From the NCBI GenBank assembly GCA_017989485.1, contig JAGNPU010000149.1, positions 1 to 5,600 on the forward strand: DNA of 5,600 nt, written 5' to 3'. Positions 1 through 5,101 of this stretch are shown one piece after another. How positions within the stretch are numbered: the first letter of the stretch is position 1; each line of letters begins with the position of its first letter. The notes below the pieces were generated by a model that saw only the letters and a program-made list of their open reading frames with translations, did not search any database and was not told where the DNA came from. Made by a program: the position numbers and the translations under genes. The DNA comes from Neisseriaceae bacterium (GTDB lineage: Bacteria; Pseudomonadota; Gammaproteobacteria; Burkholderiales; Neisseriaceae).

Positions 1-2
1 TC

Positions 3-524
<522 letters not shown>

Positions 525-530
525 GCTTAC

Positions 531-535
531 GGGAG
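531..535 (+). promoter_or_regulatory. Shine-Dalgarno site of the S-formylglutathione hydrolase gene
   Basis: GGGAG lies 8 bases before the ATG at 544, which is good spacing. It decides the start: the in-frame ATG at 514 overlaps the dehydrogenase stop region, has no such site, and would add ten residues unlike the family N-terminus. Confidence 0.75.
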
Positions 536-543
536 CAGCCTGC

Positions 544-1389
544 ATGAGCATTGCCATTGAACGTATTGAAGGCCACCACATGTTTGGCGGCCAGCAAGAA
601 CGCTACCGCCACACCTCGGCCAGCCTCAAATGCACCATGACCTTCAGCATTTACCTGCCGCCGCAATACCCGCAGCAGACCGATTTGCCGGTGGTGTATT
701 GGCTGTCAGGCCTGACCTGCACCGACGAAAACTTCACCCACAAGGCCGGCGCCCAGCGCATTGCGGCCGAACTGGGGCTGATTTTGGTGATGCCGGACAC
801 CAGCCCGCGCGGCGAAGGCGTGGCCAATGATGACGGCTATGATTTGGGCCAGGGGGCAGGGTTTTATGTCAACGCCACTGAAGCGCCGTGGGCAGAACAC
901 TTTAAAATGTTTGACTACGTCGCCGAAGAGCTGCCCAGCCTGATTAAGGCCCACTTCAAGGTTGGCCCTAGGCAAGCCATTAGCGGCCACTCTATGGGCG
1001 GCCACGGGGCGATTATGATGGCCTTACGCCATCCACAGCGCTATACGTCGGTATCGGCCTTTGCGCCGATTGTGAACCCCTGTGACGTCCCTTGGGGACG
1101 CAAAGCCTTTAGTGCCTACTTGGGCCATGACGAAAGCGCTTGGATGGCCTACGACAGCTGCCACCTACTCAGCAGCAGCGGCCATAAAATCCCCATGTTG
1201 ATCGACCAAGGCGACGCCGATGGCTTTATGCCGGAGCAGCTACAGCCGCAGACCTTTAGCGACATCGCCAAAAGCCATAACTGGCCGATTACGGTACGGA
1301 TGCAGCCCGGTTACGACCACAGCTACTACTTTATCGCCACCTTCATCGAAGACCACCTGCGCTTTCATGCCCGGCACTTAAGCAAGTAA
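544..1389 (+). CDS. fghA: S-formylglutathione hydrolase (esterase D family)
   Basis: This cytoplasmic serine hydrolase cleaves S-formylglutathione to formate and glutathione, the last step of glutathione-dependent formaldehyde removal. The 281-residue product matches the usual family length of about 275-285, so it appears complete. It is an alpha/beta hydrolase of the esterase D type. The oxyanion-region block [12 protein letters not shown] is at residues 53-64 and the PDTSPRGEG block at 84-92. The nucleophile elbow GHSMGGHGA spans 148-156 with Ser150. The other triad members are most likely Asp226 in DQGDADGF and His259 in GYDHSYYF. A Cys in the CTDEN block (Cys59) is also typical of the family. 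The ATG at 544 is chosen because GGGAG precedes it and [11 protein letters not shown] fits the family start. It follows the dehydrogenase gene by 19 bases and is followed by an intrinsic terminator, so it is probably the last gene of the operon. Names in use are fghA, frmB and estD. No sign of damage. Confidence 0.96.
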   Translation: MSIAIERIEGHHMFGGQQERYRHTSASLKCTMTFSIYLPPQYPQQTDLPVVYWLSGLTCTDENFTHKAGAQRIAAELGLILVMPDTSPRGEGVANDDGYDLGQGAGFYVNATEAPWAEHFKMFDYVAEELPSLIKAHFKVGPRQAISGHSMGGHGAIMMALRHPQRYTSVSAFAPIVNPCDVPWGRKAFSAYLGHDESAWMAYDSCHLLSSSGHKIPMLIDQGDADGFMPEQLQPQTFSDIAKSHNWPITVRMQPGYDHSYYFIATFIEDHLRFHARHLSK

Positions 1390-1410
1390 GCCCCTCATGC
1401 CCTACCACCC

Positions 1411-1433
1411 CCCGGCCCCATGGCCGGGTTTTT
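1411..1433 (+). terminator. Intrinsic terminator of the adhC-fghA operon
   Basis: A perfect 7-bp GC stem, CCCGGCC (1411-1417) with GGCCGGG (1422-1428), closes a four-base CCAT loop and is followed directly by five T. It lies 21 bases after the fghA stop, as expected for a Rho-independent terminator on the + strand. Confidence 0.88.
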
Positions 1434-1470
1434 GTTTGGCCTGACTGCGCGTCGACACCATAGAAGCAAG

Positions 1471-1503
1471 GGGCATAGCACACACCCTGGTATGCTTATG
1501 CCC
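1471..1503. repeat. Small imperfect inverted repeat beside the REPIN-like element
   Basis: GGGCATAGCA (1471-1480) can pair with TGCTTATGCCC (1493-1503) with one bulged T, enclosing a 12-base loop. It has no T tract on either strand, so it is not a typical terminator. It may be a degenerate repeat unit or chance. No function is assigned. Confidence 0.35.
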
Positions 1504-1511
1504 TCTGTTGG

Positions 1512-1588
1512 GGTAGCGTGGTTCGCGACCCACGGGGGTTGGCCTTGGTGCTAGGGCCGTGGGTCCGCTGCGCTTGAACCACGCTACC
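1512..1588. repeat. REPIN-like inverted doublet of GTAG-headed REP sequences
   Basis: The outer arms GGTAGCGTGGTTC (1512-1524) and GAACCACGCTACC (1576-1588) are a perfect 13-bp inverted repeat. Inside them, GACCCACGG (1527-1535) and CCGTGGGTC (1557-1565) form a second perfect 9-bp pair. Each half is itself a small imperfect palindrome behind a GTAG head. On the + strand it is GTAG, CGTGGTTC, two bases, GACCCACG (1513-1534). On the - strand it is GTAG, CGTGGTTC, ten bases, GACCCACG (1587 down to 1558). The CGTGG/CCACG stems in both halves carry the same T/C mismatch. Known REP sequences mobilised by RAYT (TnpA-REP) transposases have a GTAG or GGAG head, an imperfect palindrome, and pair as inverted doublets between genes. 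This element fits all of that and sits between two converging units. No transposase gene is in the window, so mobility is inferred. Confidence 0.75.
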
Positions 1589-1618
1589 GCATGCCCCCTA
1601 CCACAAGGCGACAGGCAC

Positions 1619-1650
1619 AAAAAAACCCAGTCCGAAGACTGGGTTTTTTT
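1619..1650 (-). terminator. Intrinsic terminator of the tRNA array
   Basis: GACTGGG with seven following T (1637-1650) pairs with seven A plus CCCAGTC (1619-1632). Read on the - strand the loop is UUCG closed by C-G, a very stable tetraloop, followed by a run of seven U. It begins 8 bases beyond the encoded CCA of the last tRNA-Glu. Because the stem is flanked by A and T runs it could also stop + strand read-through from fghA. Confidence 0.9.
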
Positions 1651-1658
1651 GATGTTGC

Positions 1659-1733
1659 TGGTACGCCCACGGGGAATCGAACCCCGGCTGCCGCCGTGAA
1701 AGGGCGATGTCCTAACCGCTAGACGATGAGCGC
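1659..1733 (-). tRNA. tRNA-Glu(UUC), copy 1 (last gene of the array)
   Basis: The 75-base gene runs from 1733 down to an encoded CCA at 1661-1659. Arms on the - strand are acceptor GCGCTCA / TGGGCGT, D stem GTCT / GGAC, anticodon stem TCGCC / GGCGG with loop CTTTCAC, and T stem CGGGG / CCCCG with loop TTCGATT. The anticodon UUC reads GAA and GAG. The discriminator is A73. The first acceptor pair is G1-U72 and the first anticodon-stem pair is U27-G43, both wobble. It is identical to copy 2 and differs from copy 3 only at base 1707. It lies 23 bases downstream of tRNA-Arg and 8 bases before the final terminator. Confidence 0.96.
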
Positions 1734-1756
1734 ATTACAGGTACTGCTGAATAAGG

Positions 1757-1833
1757 TGGTGCACCCGGAGCGATTCGAACGCCCGACCCTCTGGTTCGTA
1801 GCCAGATACTCTATCCAACTGAGCTACGGGTGC
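1757..1833 (-). tRNA. tRNA-Arg(ACG), copy 1
   Basis: The 77-base gene runs from 1833 down to an encoded CCA at 1759-1757. The acceptor stem is GCACCCG / CGGGTGC and the D stem GCTC / GAGT. The anticodon stem TCTGG / CCAGA carries loop CTACGAA, and the T stem GGGCG / CGCTC carries loop TTCGAAT. The anticodon ACG is normally edited to ICG by TadA, letting it read CGU, CGC and CGA. It is identical base for base to copy 2 at 2207-2283. Only five bases separate it from tRNA-Ser upstream, so the two must be processed from one precursor. Confidence 0.97.
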
Positions 1834-1838
1834 ACGGT

Positions 1839-1930
1839 TGGCGGAGAAGAAGAGATTCGAACTCTCGATACAGTTTAACCCATATGCACCCTTAGCAGGG
1901 GTGTGCCTTCGACCACTCGGCCACTTCTCC
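1839..1930 (-). tRNA. tRNA-Ser(GCU), copy 1
   Basis: The 92-base gene runs from 1930 down to an encoded CCA at 1841-1839. The acceptor stem is GGAGAAG / CTTCTCC with discriminator G. The anticodon stem CACCC / GGGTG carries loop CTGCTAA, giving anticodon GCU, which reads AGU and AGC. The long variable arm typical of class II tRNAs is present, which together with the discriminator G supports serine. It differs from copy 2 at one base, 1872, in the variable-arm stem, where a G-C pair in copy 2 is a G-U pair here. Confidence 0.97.
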
Positions 1931-1966
1931 AACCTTGCCCAATGTTGCCATTGAGCCTTTATTGCC

Positions 1967-2041
1967 TGGTACGCCCACGGGGAATCGAACCCCGGCTGCC
2001 GCCGTGAAAGGGCGATGTCCTAACCGCTAGACGATGAGCGC
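1967..2041 (-). tRNA. tRNA-Glu(UUC), copy 2 (first gene after the internal hairpin)
   Basis: The 75-base gene runs from 2041 down to an encoded CCA at 1969-1967 and is identical to copy 1, including the U27-G43 wobble. It stands alone between the internal terminator-like hairpin upstream (31 bases away) and tRNA-Ser copy 1 downstream (36-base spacer). It is the extra member that makes the second half of the array Glu-Ser-Arg-Glu instead of Ser-Arg-Glu. Confidence 0.96.
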
Positions 2042-2072
2042 ATTAAACCGTTTTGTGTTGCTGTCTTTCTGG

Positions 2073-2107
2073 AAAAAATAGCTCAATCCGAAGATTGAGC
2101 TATTTTT
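2073..2107 (-). terminator. Internal intrinsic-terminator-like hairpin inside the tRNA array
   Basis: Arms 2074-2088 and 2093-2107 are perfectly complementary over 15 bases, including five A-T pairs at the base. On the - strand the loop is UUCG closed by C-G, followed by six U. It has the same design as the terminator at 1619-1650 and begins 7 bases after the CCA of tRNA-Glu copy 3. By structure it should end transcription of Ser-Arg-Glu, yet four tRNA genes follow. Confidence 0.85.
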
Positions 2108-2114
2108 ACAATGC

Positions 2115-2189
2115 TGGTACGCCCACGGGGAATCGAACCCCGGCTGCCGCCGTGAAAGGGCGGTGTCCTAACCGCTAGACGATGAGCGC
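2115..2189 (-). tRNA. tRNA-Glu(UUC), copy 3
   Basis: The 75-base gene runs from 2189 down to an encoded CCA at 2117-2115. Its arms are as in copies 1 and 2 except for one base at 2163. Here the first anticodon-stem pair is a regular C27-G43, whereas the other two copies have U27-G43. The anticodon is UUC. It is the third gene of the promoter-proximal unit, 17 bases after tRNA-Arg copy 2. Confidence 0.96.
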
Positions 2190-2206
2190 ATATTCCTAAA
2201 CTTTAT

Positions 2207-2283
2207 TGGTGCACCCGGAGCGATTCGAACGCCCGACCCTCTGGTTCGTAGCCAGATACTCTATCCAACTGAGCTACGGGTGC
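2207..2283 (-). tRNA. tRNA-Arg(ACG), copy 2
   Basis: The 77-base gene runs from 2283 down to an encoded CCA at 2209-2207 and is identical to copy 1, with anticodon ACG in loop CTACGAA. It lies seven bases after tRNA-Ser copy 2. That spacer (AACTTTT on the + strand) does not resemble the five-base spacer of the other unit. Confidence 0.97.
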
Positions 2284-2290
2284 AACTTTT

Positions 2291-2382
2291 TGGCGGAGAA
2301 GAAGAGATTCGAACTCTCGATACGGTTTAACCCATATGCACCCTTAGCAGGGGTGTGCCTTCGACCACTCGGCCACTTCTCC
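2291..2382 (-). tRNA. tRNA-Ser(GCU), copy 2 (first gene of the array)
   Basis: The 92-base gene runs from 2382 down to an encoded CCA at 2293-2291, with anticodon GCU in loop CTGCTAA and a long variable arm. It differs from copy 1 only at base 2324. It is promoter-proximal: its 5' end is 15 bases beyond the -10 hexamer of the promoter at 2398-2426, so the 5' leader of the precursor should be only a few bases. Confidence 0.97.
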
Positions 2383-2397
2383 GTTTAGGAAGTCGCC

Positions 2398-2452
2398 ATA
2401 ATAGCGACTGGGTGATTTACTGTCAAGCCCTTATCTGACAATATTATTGAAA
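2398..2452 (-). promoter_or_regulatory. Strong sigma-70 promoter of the tRNA array
   Basis: On the - strand, TTGACA (2426-2421, perfect -35) and TATTAT (2403-2398, one mismatch to TATAAT) are separated by exactly 17 bases. Downstream of the -10 is a GC-rich GGCGAC, like the discriminator of stringently controlled stable-RNA promoters. Upstream of the -35, about 2431-2452 is AT-rich and could act as an UP element. It includes the 11-base palindrome CAATATTATTG (2439-2449). The -10 is framed by an inverted repeat, AGTCGC (2391-2396) and GCGACT (2404-2409). Growth-rate and ppGpp control is inferred from the discriminator. Confidence 0.88.
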
Positions 2453-2518
2453 TCGCCAATAACCTATTGCAGGGCCTATTATTATTCCCACAGGGTATTT
2501 ACAAGAGCCAACCGCAGG

Positions 2519-2545
2519 CCCCGTAAACCCAACCCCAAAACCCCC
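2519..2545 (-). other. G-quadruplex-like motif downstream of rnr
   Basis: On the - strand four G runs of 5, 4, 3 and 4 bases are separated by TTTT, TT and TTTAC. This satisfies the usual four-run, short-loop quadruplex pattern. It starts immediately after the hairpin at 2546-2569, in the rnr 3' untranslated region if transcription reaches it. Folding is inferred. Confidence 0.55.
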
Positions 2546-2569
2546 AGAACACCGCATCAGCGGTGCTCT
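2546..2569 (-). terminator. Probable hairpin at the end of the rnr transcript
   Basis: On the - strand AGAGCACCGC and GCGGTGTTCT pair over 10 bp (one G-U) around a TGAT loop, starting 34 bases after the rnr stop. It is not followed by a clean U tract: five G come first, then four T. It may be an imperfect terminator or an mRNA 3'-end stabilising stem. Confidence 0.5.
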
Positions 2570-2603
2570 TTCAGCCAGGGTCAGGGCGTGACAGAAACCG
2601 ACT

Positions 2604-5018
2604 TTAACCCTTTTTCTTGGTGCTGCCGCCGCGGCGTCTTGACGACGCTGGCTTGGCCTTGGCGCCCTCACCTGCTGGCGCACTCGCTTTGGGCCCCGTC
2701 GCGGCGCCACTGCGTGAACGACGTCCGTCGCCACCCGCACCGGACTTGCCATTGCCTTGGCCGCGTCGATCGCCCTGACGCTGCGCTGGACGGCCTTTTT
2801 TACCGGGCATGGCCTCTTCGTTCACAAACGGTGCCTTGTCTTTGCCCTTGCCTACTTCACCGCCTGAAATCAACACCAGGTCGATGCGACTGGTGTCCAA
2901 ATCGGCCTTGGCCACCTTCACCACCACCTTGCTGGACATGCTGAAACGAACCTTGGTGCGCTCGCCCTCTATCGCCATGATTTCAGGACGGTAGTTAAAG
3001 TAGTCTTGACCCAGGTCACTAATGTGGACCATGCCCTCAACGTAAATGTCGTCTAAGGTGACAAACAGGCCAAACTGGGCCATGCCGGTAATGGTGCCTT
3101 CAAACACCTCACCAACCTTGTCGCGCATGTAATAGGTTTTGAGCCAGCTTTCTACGTCACGGCTGGCGTCGTCGGCACGGCGCTCGGTACTGGAGCAATG
3201 TACGCCTAGCGCCTGCCAAGACTTAGGCTTGTATTCCACCCCTTTGAGCACGGCTTTAATGGCGCGGTGCACGGTCAGGTCGGGATAACGACGAATCGGT
3301 GAGGTAAAGTGAGTGTAAGCCTCATAGGCCAAGCCAAAGTGGCCTTCGTTTTTTGGCTCATAAACCGCTTGCTGCATGGAGCGCAACATCATCACCTGTA
3401 ACACGGTGTGATCAGGGCGGCCTTTAAATTGTTCAAACAGCAGGGCATAATCTTTGGGCTTAGGGTCATCACCGCCGCCTAAAGACAGGCCCGTCAGCGC
3501 CAACTGCTCACGCAGCGCCGCCAGCTTGTCAGGGTTAGGGCCTAAGTGGCTACGGTACAGCGCCGGGTGCTTGCTTTCCAACAAGAACTGCGCCGCACAC
3601 ACGTTGGCCGCCAACATGCACTCTTCAATCAGGCGATGGGCCTCGTTGCGCACCACGGGCACGATGCGTTCGATTTTACCGTCTTGATTAAAAATCATTT
3701 GGGTTTCTGTGCTTTCAAACTCCATCGCCCCACGCTCATGGCGGTTGCGCAACAGCAGTTTGAACAGACTGTATAACGTATCGATTTCGGTTTTCAGGCC
3801 ATGCTCGGTACCGGCCTCAATCCAATCCCACACCTGGGTATAGGTCAGTCGCGCCTTAGAATTCATGACGGCCGGATAGAAGCGGTAAGACTGCATAAAC
3901 CCCTGGTCGTTAAACTGAATGTCGCAGGTCATGCACAGGCGATCAACTTCCGGATTCAGCGAGCAAATGCCGTTAGACAAGGCTTCTGGCAACATCGGAA
4001 TCACCCGACGGGGGAAGTACACGCTGGTGCCGCGCTCTTCCGCATCGGCGTCTAAGCCGCTGCCAGGCGTCACATAATGACTCACGTCGGCAATCGCCAC
4101 GATTAAGCGGAAGCCGTCTTTGTTTTTGACCGCATACACGGCATCGTCAAAGTCTCGCGCCGTTTCACCGTCAATGGTGACCAAGGGCAGATCGCGTAAA
4201 TCTTCGCGGTCTTTTAAATCCAGCTTGCGCACGGTTTTGGGGATTTTCTTGGTGTCGGCCAAGCACTCTGGGCTGAACTCATGGGGCAAATGGTGTTTGC
4301 GCACGGCGATTTCAATTTCCATGCCAGAGTCACCGAAGTCACCCAAAATTTCTTTCACCTGGCCGATGCCGGGGCGGTTGGCTTCTGGGTAGCTAATCAT
4401 TTCCACCACCACTACCTGGCCATCCTTGGCCTGGCGTTCCCCACCAGGGGTCAGGATGATGTCTTGGGTCAAGCGTTTGTCTTCTGGGGCCACGCCATAC
4501 ACGCCGCGGTCAAAATACAAACGCCCCACCACTTCATTATGGGCCCGCTGGACGATGTCCAAGACGCGGCCTTCACGACGGCCGCGGCGGTCTAGGCCTG
4601 CAGGACGAATGGTCACGATGTCACCATGCATCAGGCCACGCATTTGGCGCTCATACAGCACAAAGTCACCTTCGCCGGTTGGGGTCAGCGGCACACCAAA
4701 ACCAAAGCCATCCTTATGGGCTTCCACGCGACACTGTGCCAGCGCCAATTTCTCGGCCACGCACACCAGGCCACGACGGTTAATATAGACTTGGCCGTCG
4801 CGCACCATGGCGCCGATGCGCCGTTCAAAAAACGCATATTCGTCTTCGGTAATGCCCAGCTGCTGGGCCAAATCCGCGACGGCCATCGGCACGCCTGCTT
4901 CTTCTAAGAGTTGGATCACCCATTCCCGGCTGGGCAATGGGGCTTCATATTTTTGGCGCTCACGTTCTAAAAACGGGTCTTGCGCTCTTAAATTGGTGTT
5001 GTTCTTATTTTTAGTCAT
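2604..5018 (-). CDS. rnr: Ribonuclease R
   Basis: RNase R is a processive 3'-to-5' exoribonuclease of the RNase II/RNB family. It degrades structured RNA and takes part in mRNA, rRNA and tRNA quality control and in tmRNA-linked decay. The 804 residues match the family length. Domains in order are a winged-helix segment (about 28-90), two cold-shock domains (about 92-255), the RNB catalytic domain (about 270-600) and an S1 domain (about 635-718, KVGEVFEGTITGMAQFGLFV). A basic low-complexity tail (about 722-804, rich in K, R and G, ending in KKKG) follows. The metal-binding block TIDGETARDFDDAVYA (281-296) keeps all four Asp: 283, 289, 291 and 292. The second RNB block FTSPIRRYPDL is at 571-581. 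The start MTKNKNNTNLRAQDPFLERE fits the family, and GAG lies 8 bases before the ATG. In E. coli rnr is followed by rlmB; here tRNA genes follow instead. An exoribonuclease II paralogue is unlikely given the length, winged helix and basic tail. Confidence 0.97.
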   Translation of the reverse strand: MTKNKNNTNLRAQDPFLERERQKYEAPLPSREWVIQLLEEAGVPMAVADLAQQLGITEDEYAFFERRIGAMVRDGQVYINRRGLVCVAEKLALAQCRVEAHKDGFGFGVPLTPTGEGDFVLYERQMRGLMHGDIVTIRPAGLDRRGRREGRVLDIVQRAHNEVVGRLYFDRGVYGVAPEDKRLTQDIILTPGGERQAKDGQVVVVEMISYPEANRPGIGQVKEILGDFGDSGMEIEIAVRKHHLPHEFSPECLADTKKIPKTVRKLDLKDREDLRDLPLVTIDGETARDFDDAVYAVKNKDGFRLIVAIADVSHYVTPGSGLDADAEERGTSVYFPRRVIPMLPEALSNGICSLNPEVDRLCMTCDIQFNDQGFMQSYRFYPAVMNSKARLTYTQVWDWIEAGTEHGLKTEIDTLYSLFKLLLRNRHERGAMEFESTETQMIFNQDGKIERIVPVVRNEAHRLIEECMLAANVCAAQFLLESKHPALYRSHLGPNPDKLAALREQLALTGLSLGGGDDPKPKDYALLFEQFKGRPDHTVLQVMMLRSMQQAVYEPKNEGHFGLAYEAYTHFTSPIRRYPDLTVHRAIKAVLKGVEYKPKSWQALGVHCSSTERRADDASRDVESWLKTYYMRDKVGEVFEGTITGMAQFGLFVTLDDIYVEGMVHISDLGQDYFNYRPEIMAIEGERTKVRFSMSSKVVVKVAKADLDTSRIDLVLISGGEVGKGKDKAPFVNEEAMPGKKGRPAQRQGDRRGQGNGKSGAGGDGRRSRSGAATGPKASAPAGEGAKAKPASSRRRGGSTKKKG

Positions 5019-5053
5019 TAAATGTTCTCACACAGTTTGTTCTTAAAGTACAT
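5018..5053 (-). other. Possible 11-codon leader reading frame overlapping the rnr start
   Basis: An ATG at 5053-5051 opens the frame MYFKNKLCENI, whose TAA shares its last A with the rnr ATG (TAATG). The rnr Shine-Dalgarno-like GAG lies inside this frame, so its translation could couple to, or gate, rnr initiation. It begins directly after the leader hairpin at 5054-5101 and has no clear ribosome site of its own. A chance reading frame is quite possible. Confidence 0.3.
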
Positions 5054-5101
5054 GCTGTTCGTTGATGGCCAAACAAACCATCGACTACGTCAGTGAACAG
5101 C
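5054..5101 (-). promoter_or_regulatory. Stem-loop in the rnr leader
   Basis: GCTGTTC (5054-5060) pairs with GAACAGC (5095-5101). Directly inside, GTTGATGG (5061-5068) pairs with CCATCGAC (5078-5085) with one G-U. The loop is nine bases, and nine unpaired bases (5086-5094) bulge on one side. If the rnr transcript starts upstream of here, its leader would carry this 15-bp interrupted hairpin 35 bases before the start codon. No T tract follows on either strand, so it is not a terminator. A regulatory role is inferred. Confidence 0.45.

Noticed and set aside
1402..1620. 72-codon - strand frame
   Set aside because: It runs across the operon terminator and the REPIN-like element and its product looks like translated repeat DNA.
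1735..1932. 65-codon - strand frame, and 60-codon + strand frame at 2206-2388
   Set aside because: Both are translations through tRNA-Arg and tRNA-Ser genes in sense or antisense, a common annotation artefact.
1659..2382. Repeated blocks that could suggest a CRISPR array or tandem repeats
   Set aside because: Every repeated block is a tRNA gene with a full cloverleaf and encoded CCA. Spacing is irregular.
2444..2944. Frames of 102 and 165 codons over the rnr end (- and + strands)
   Set aside because: They lie over the rnr coding sequence in another frame or antisense to it. Proline- and arginine-rich content reflects the GC-rich basic tail.
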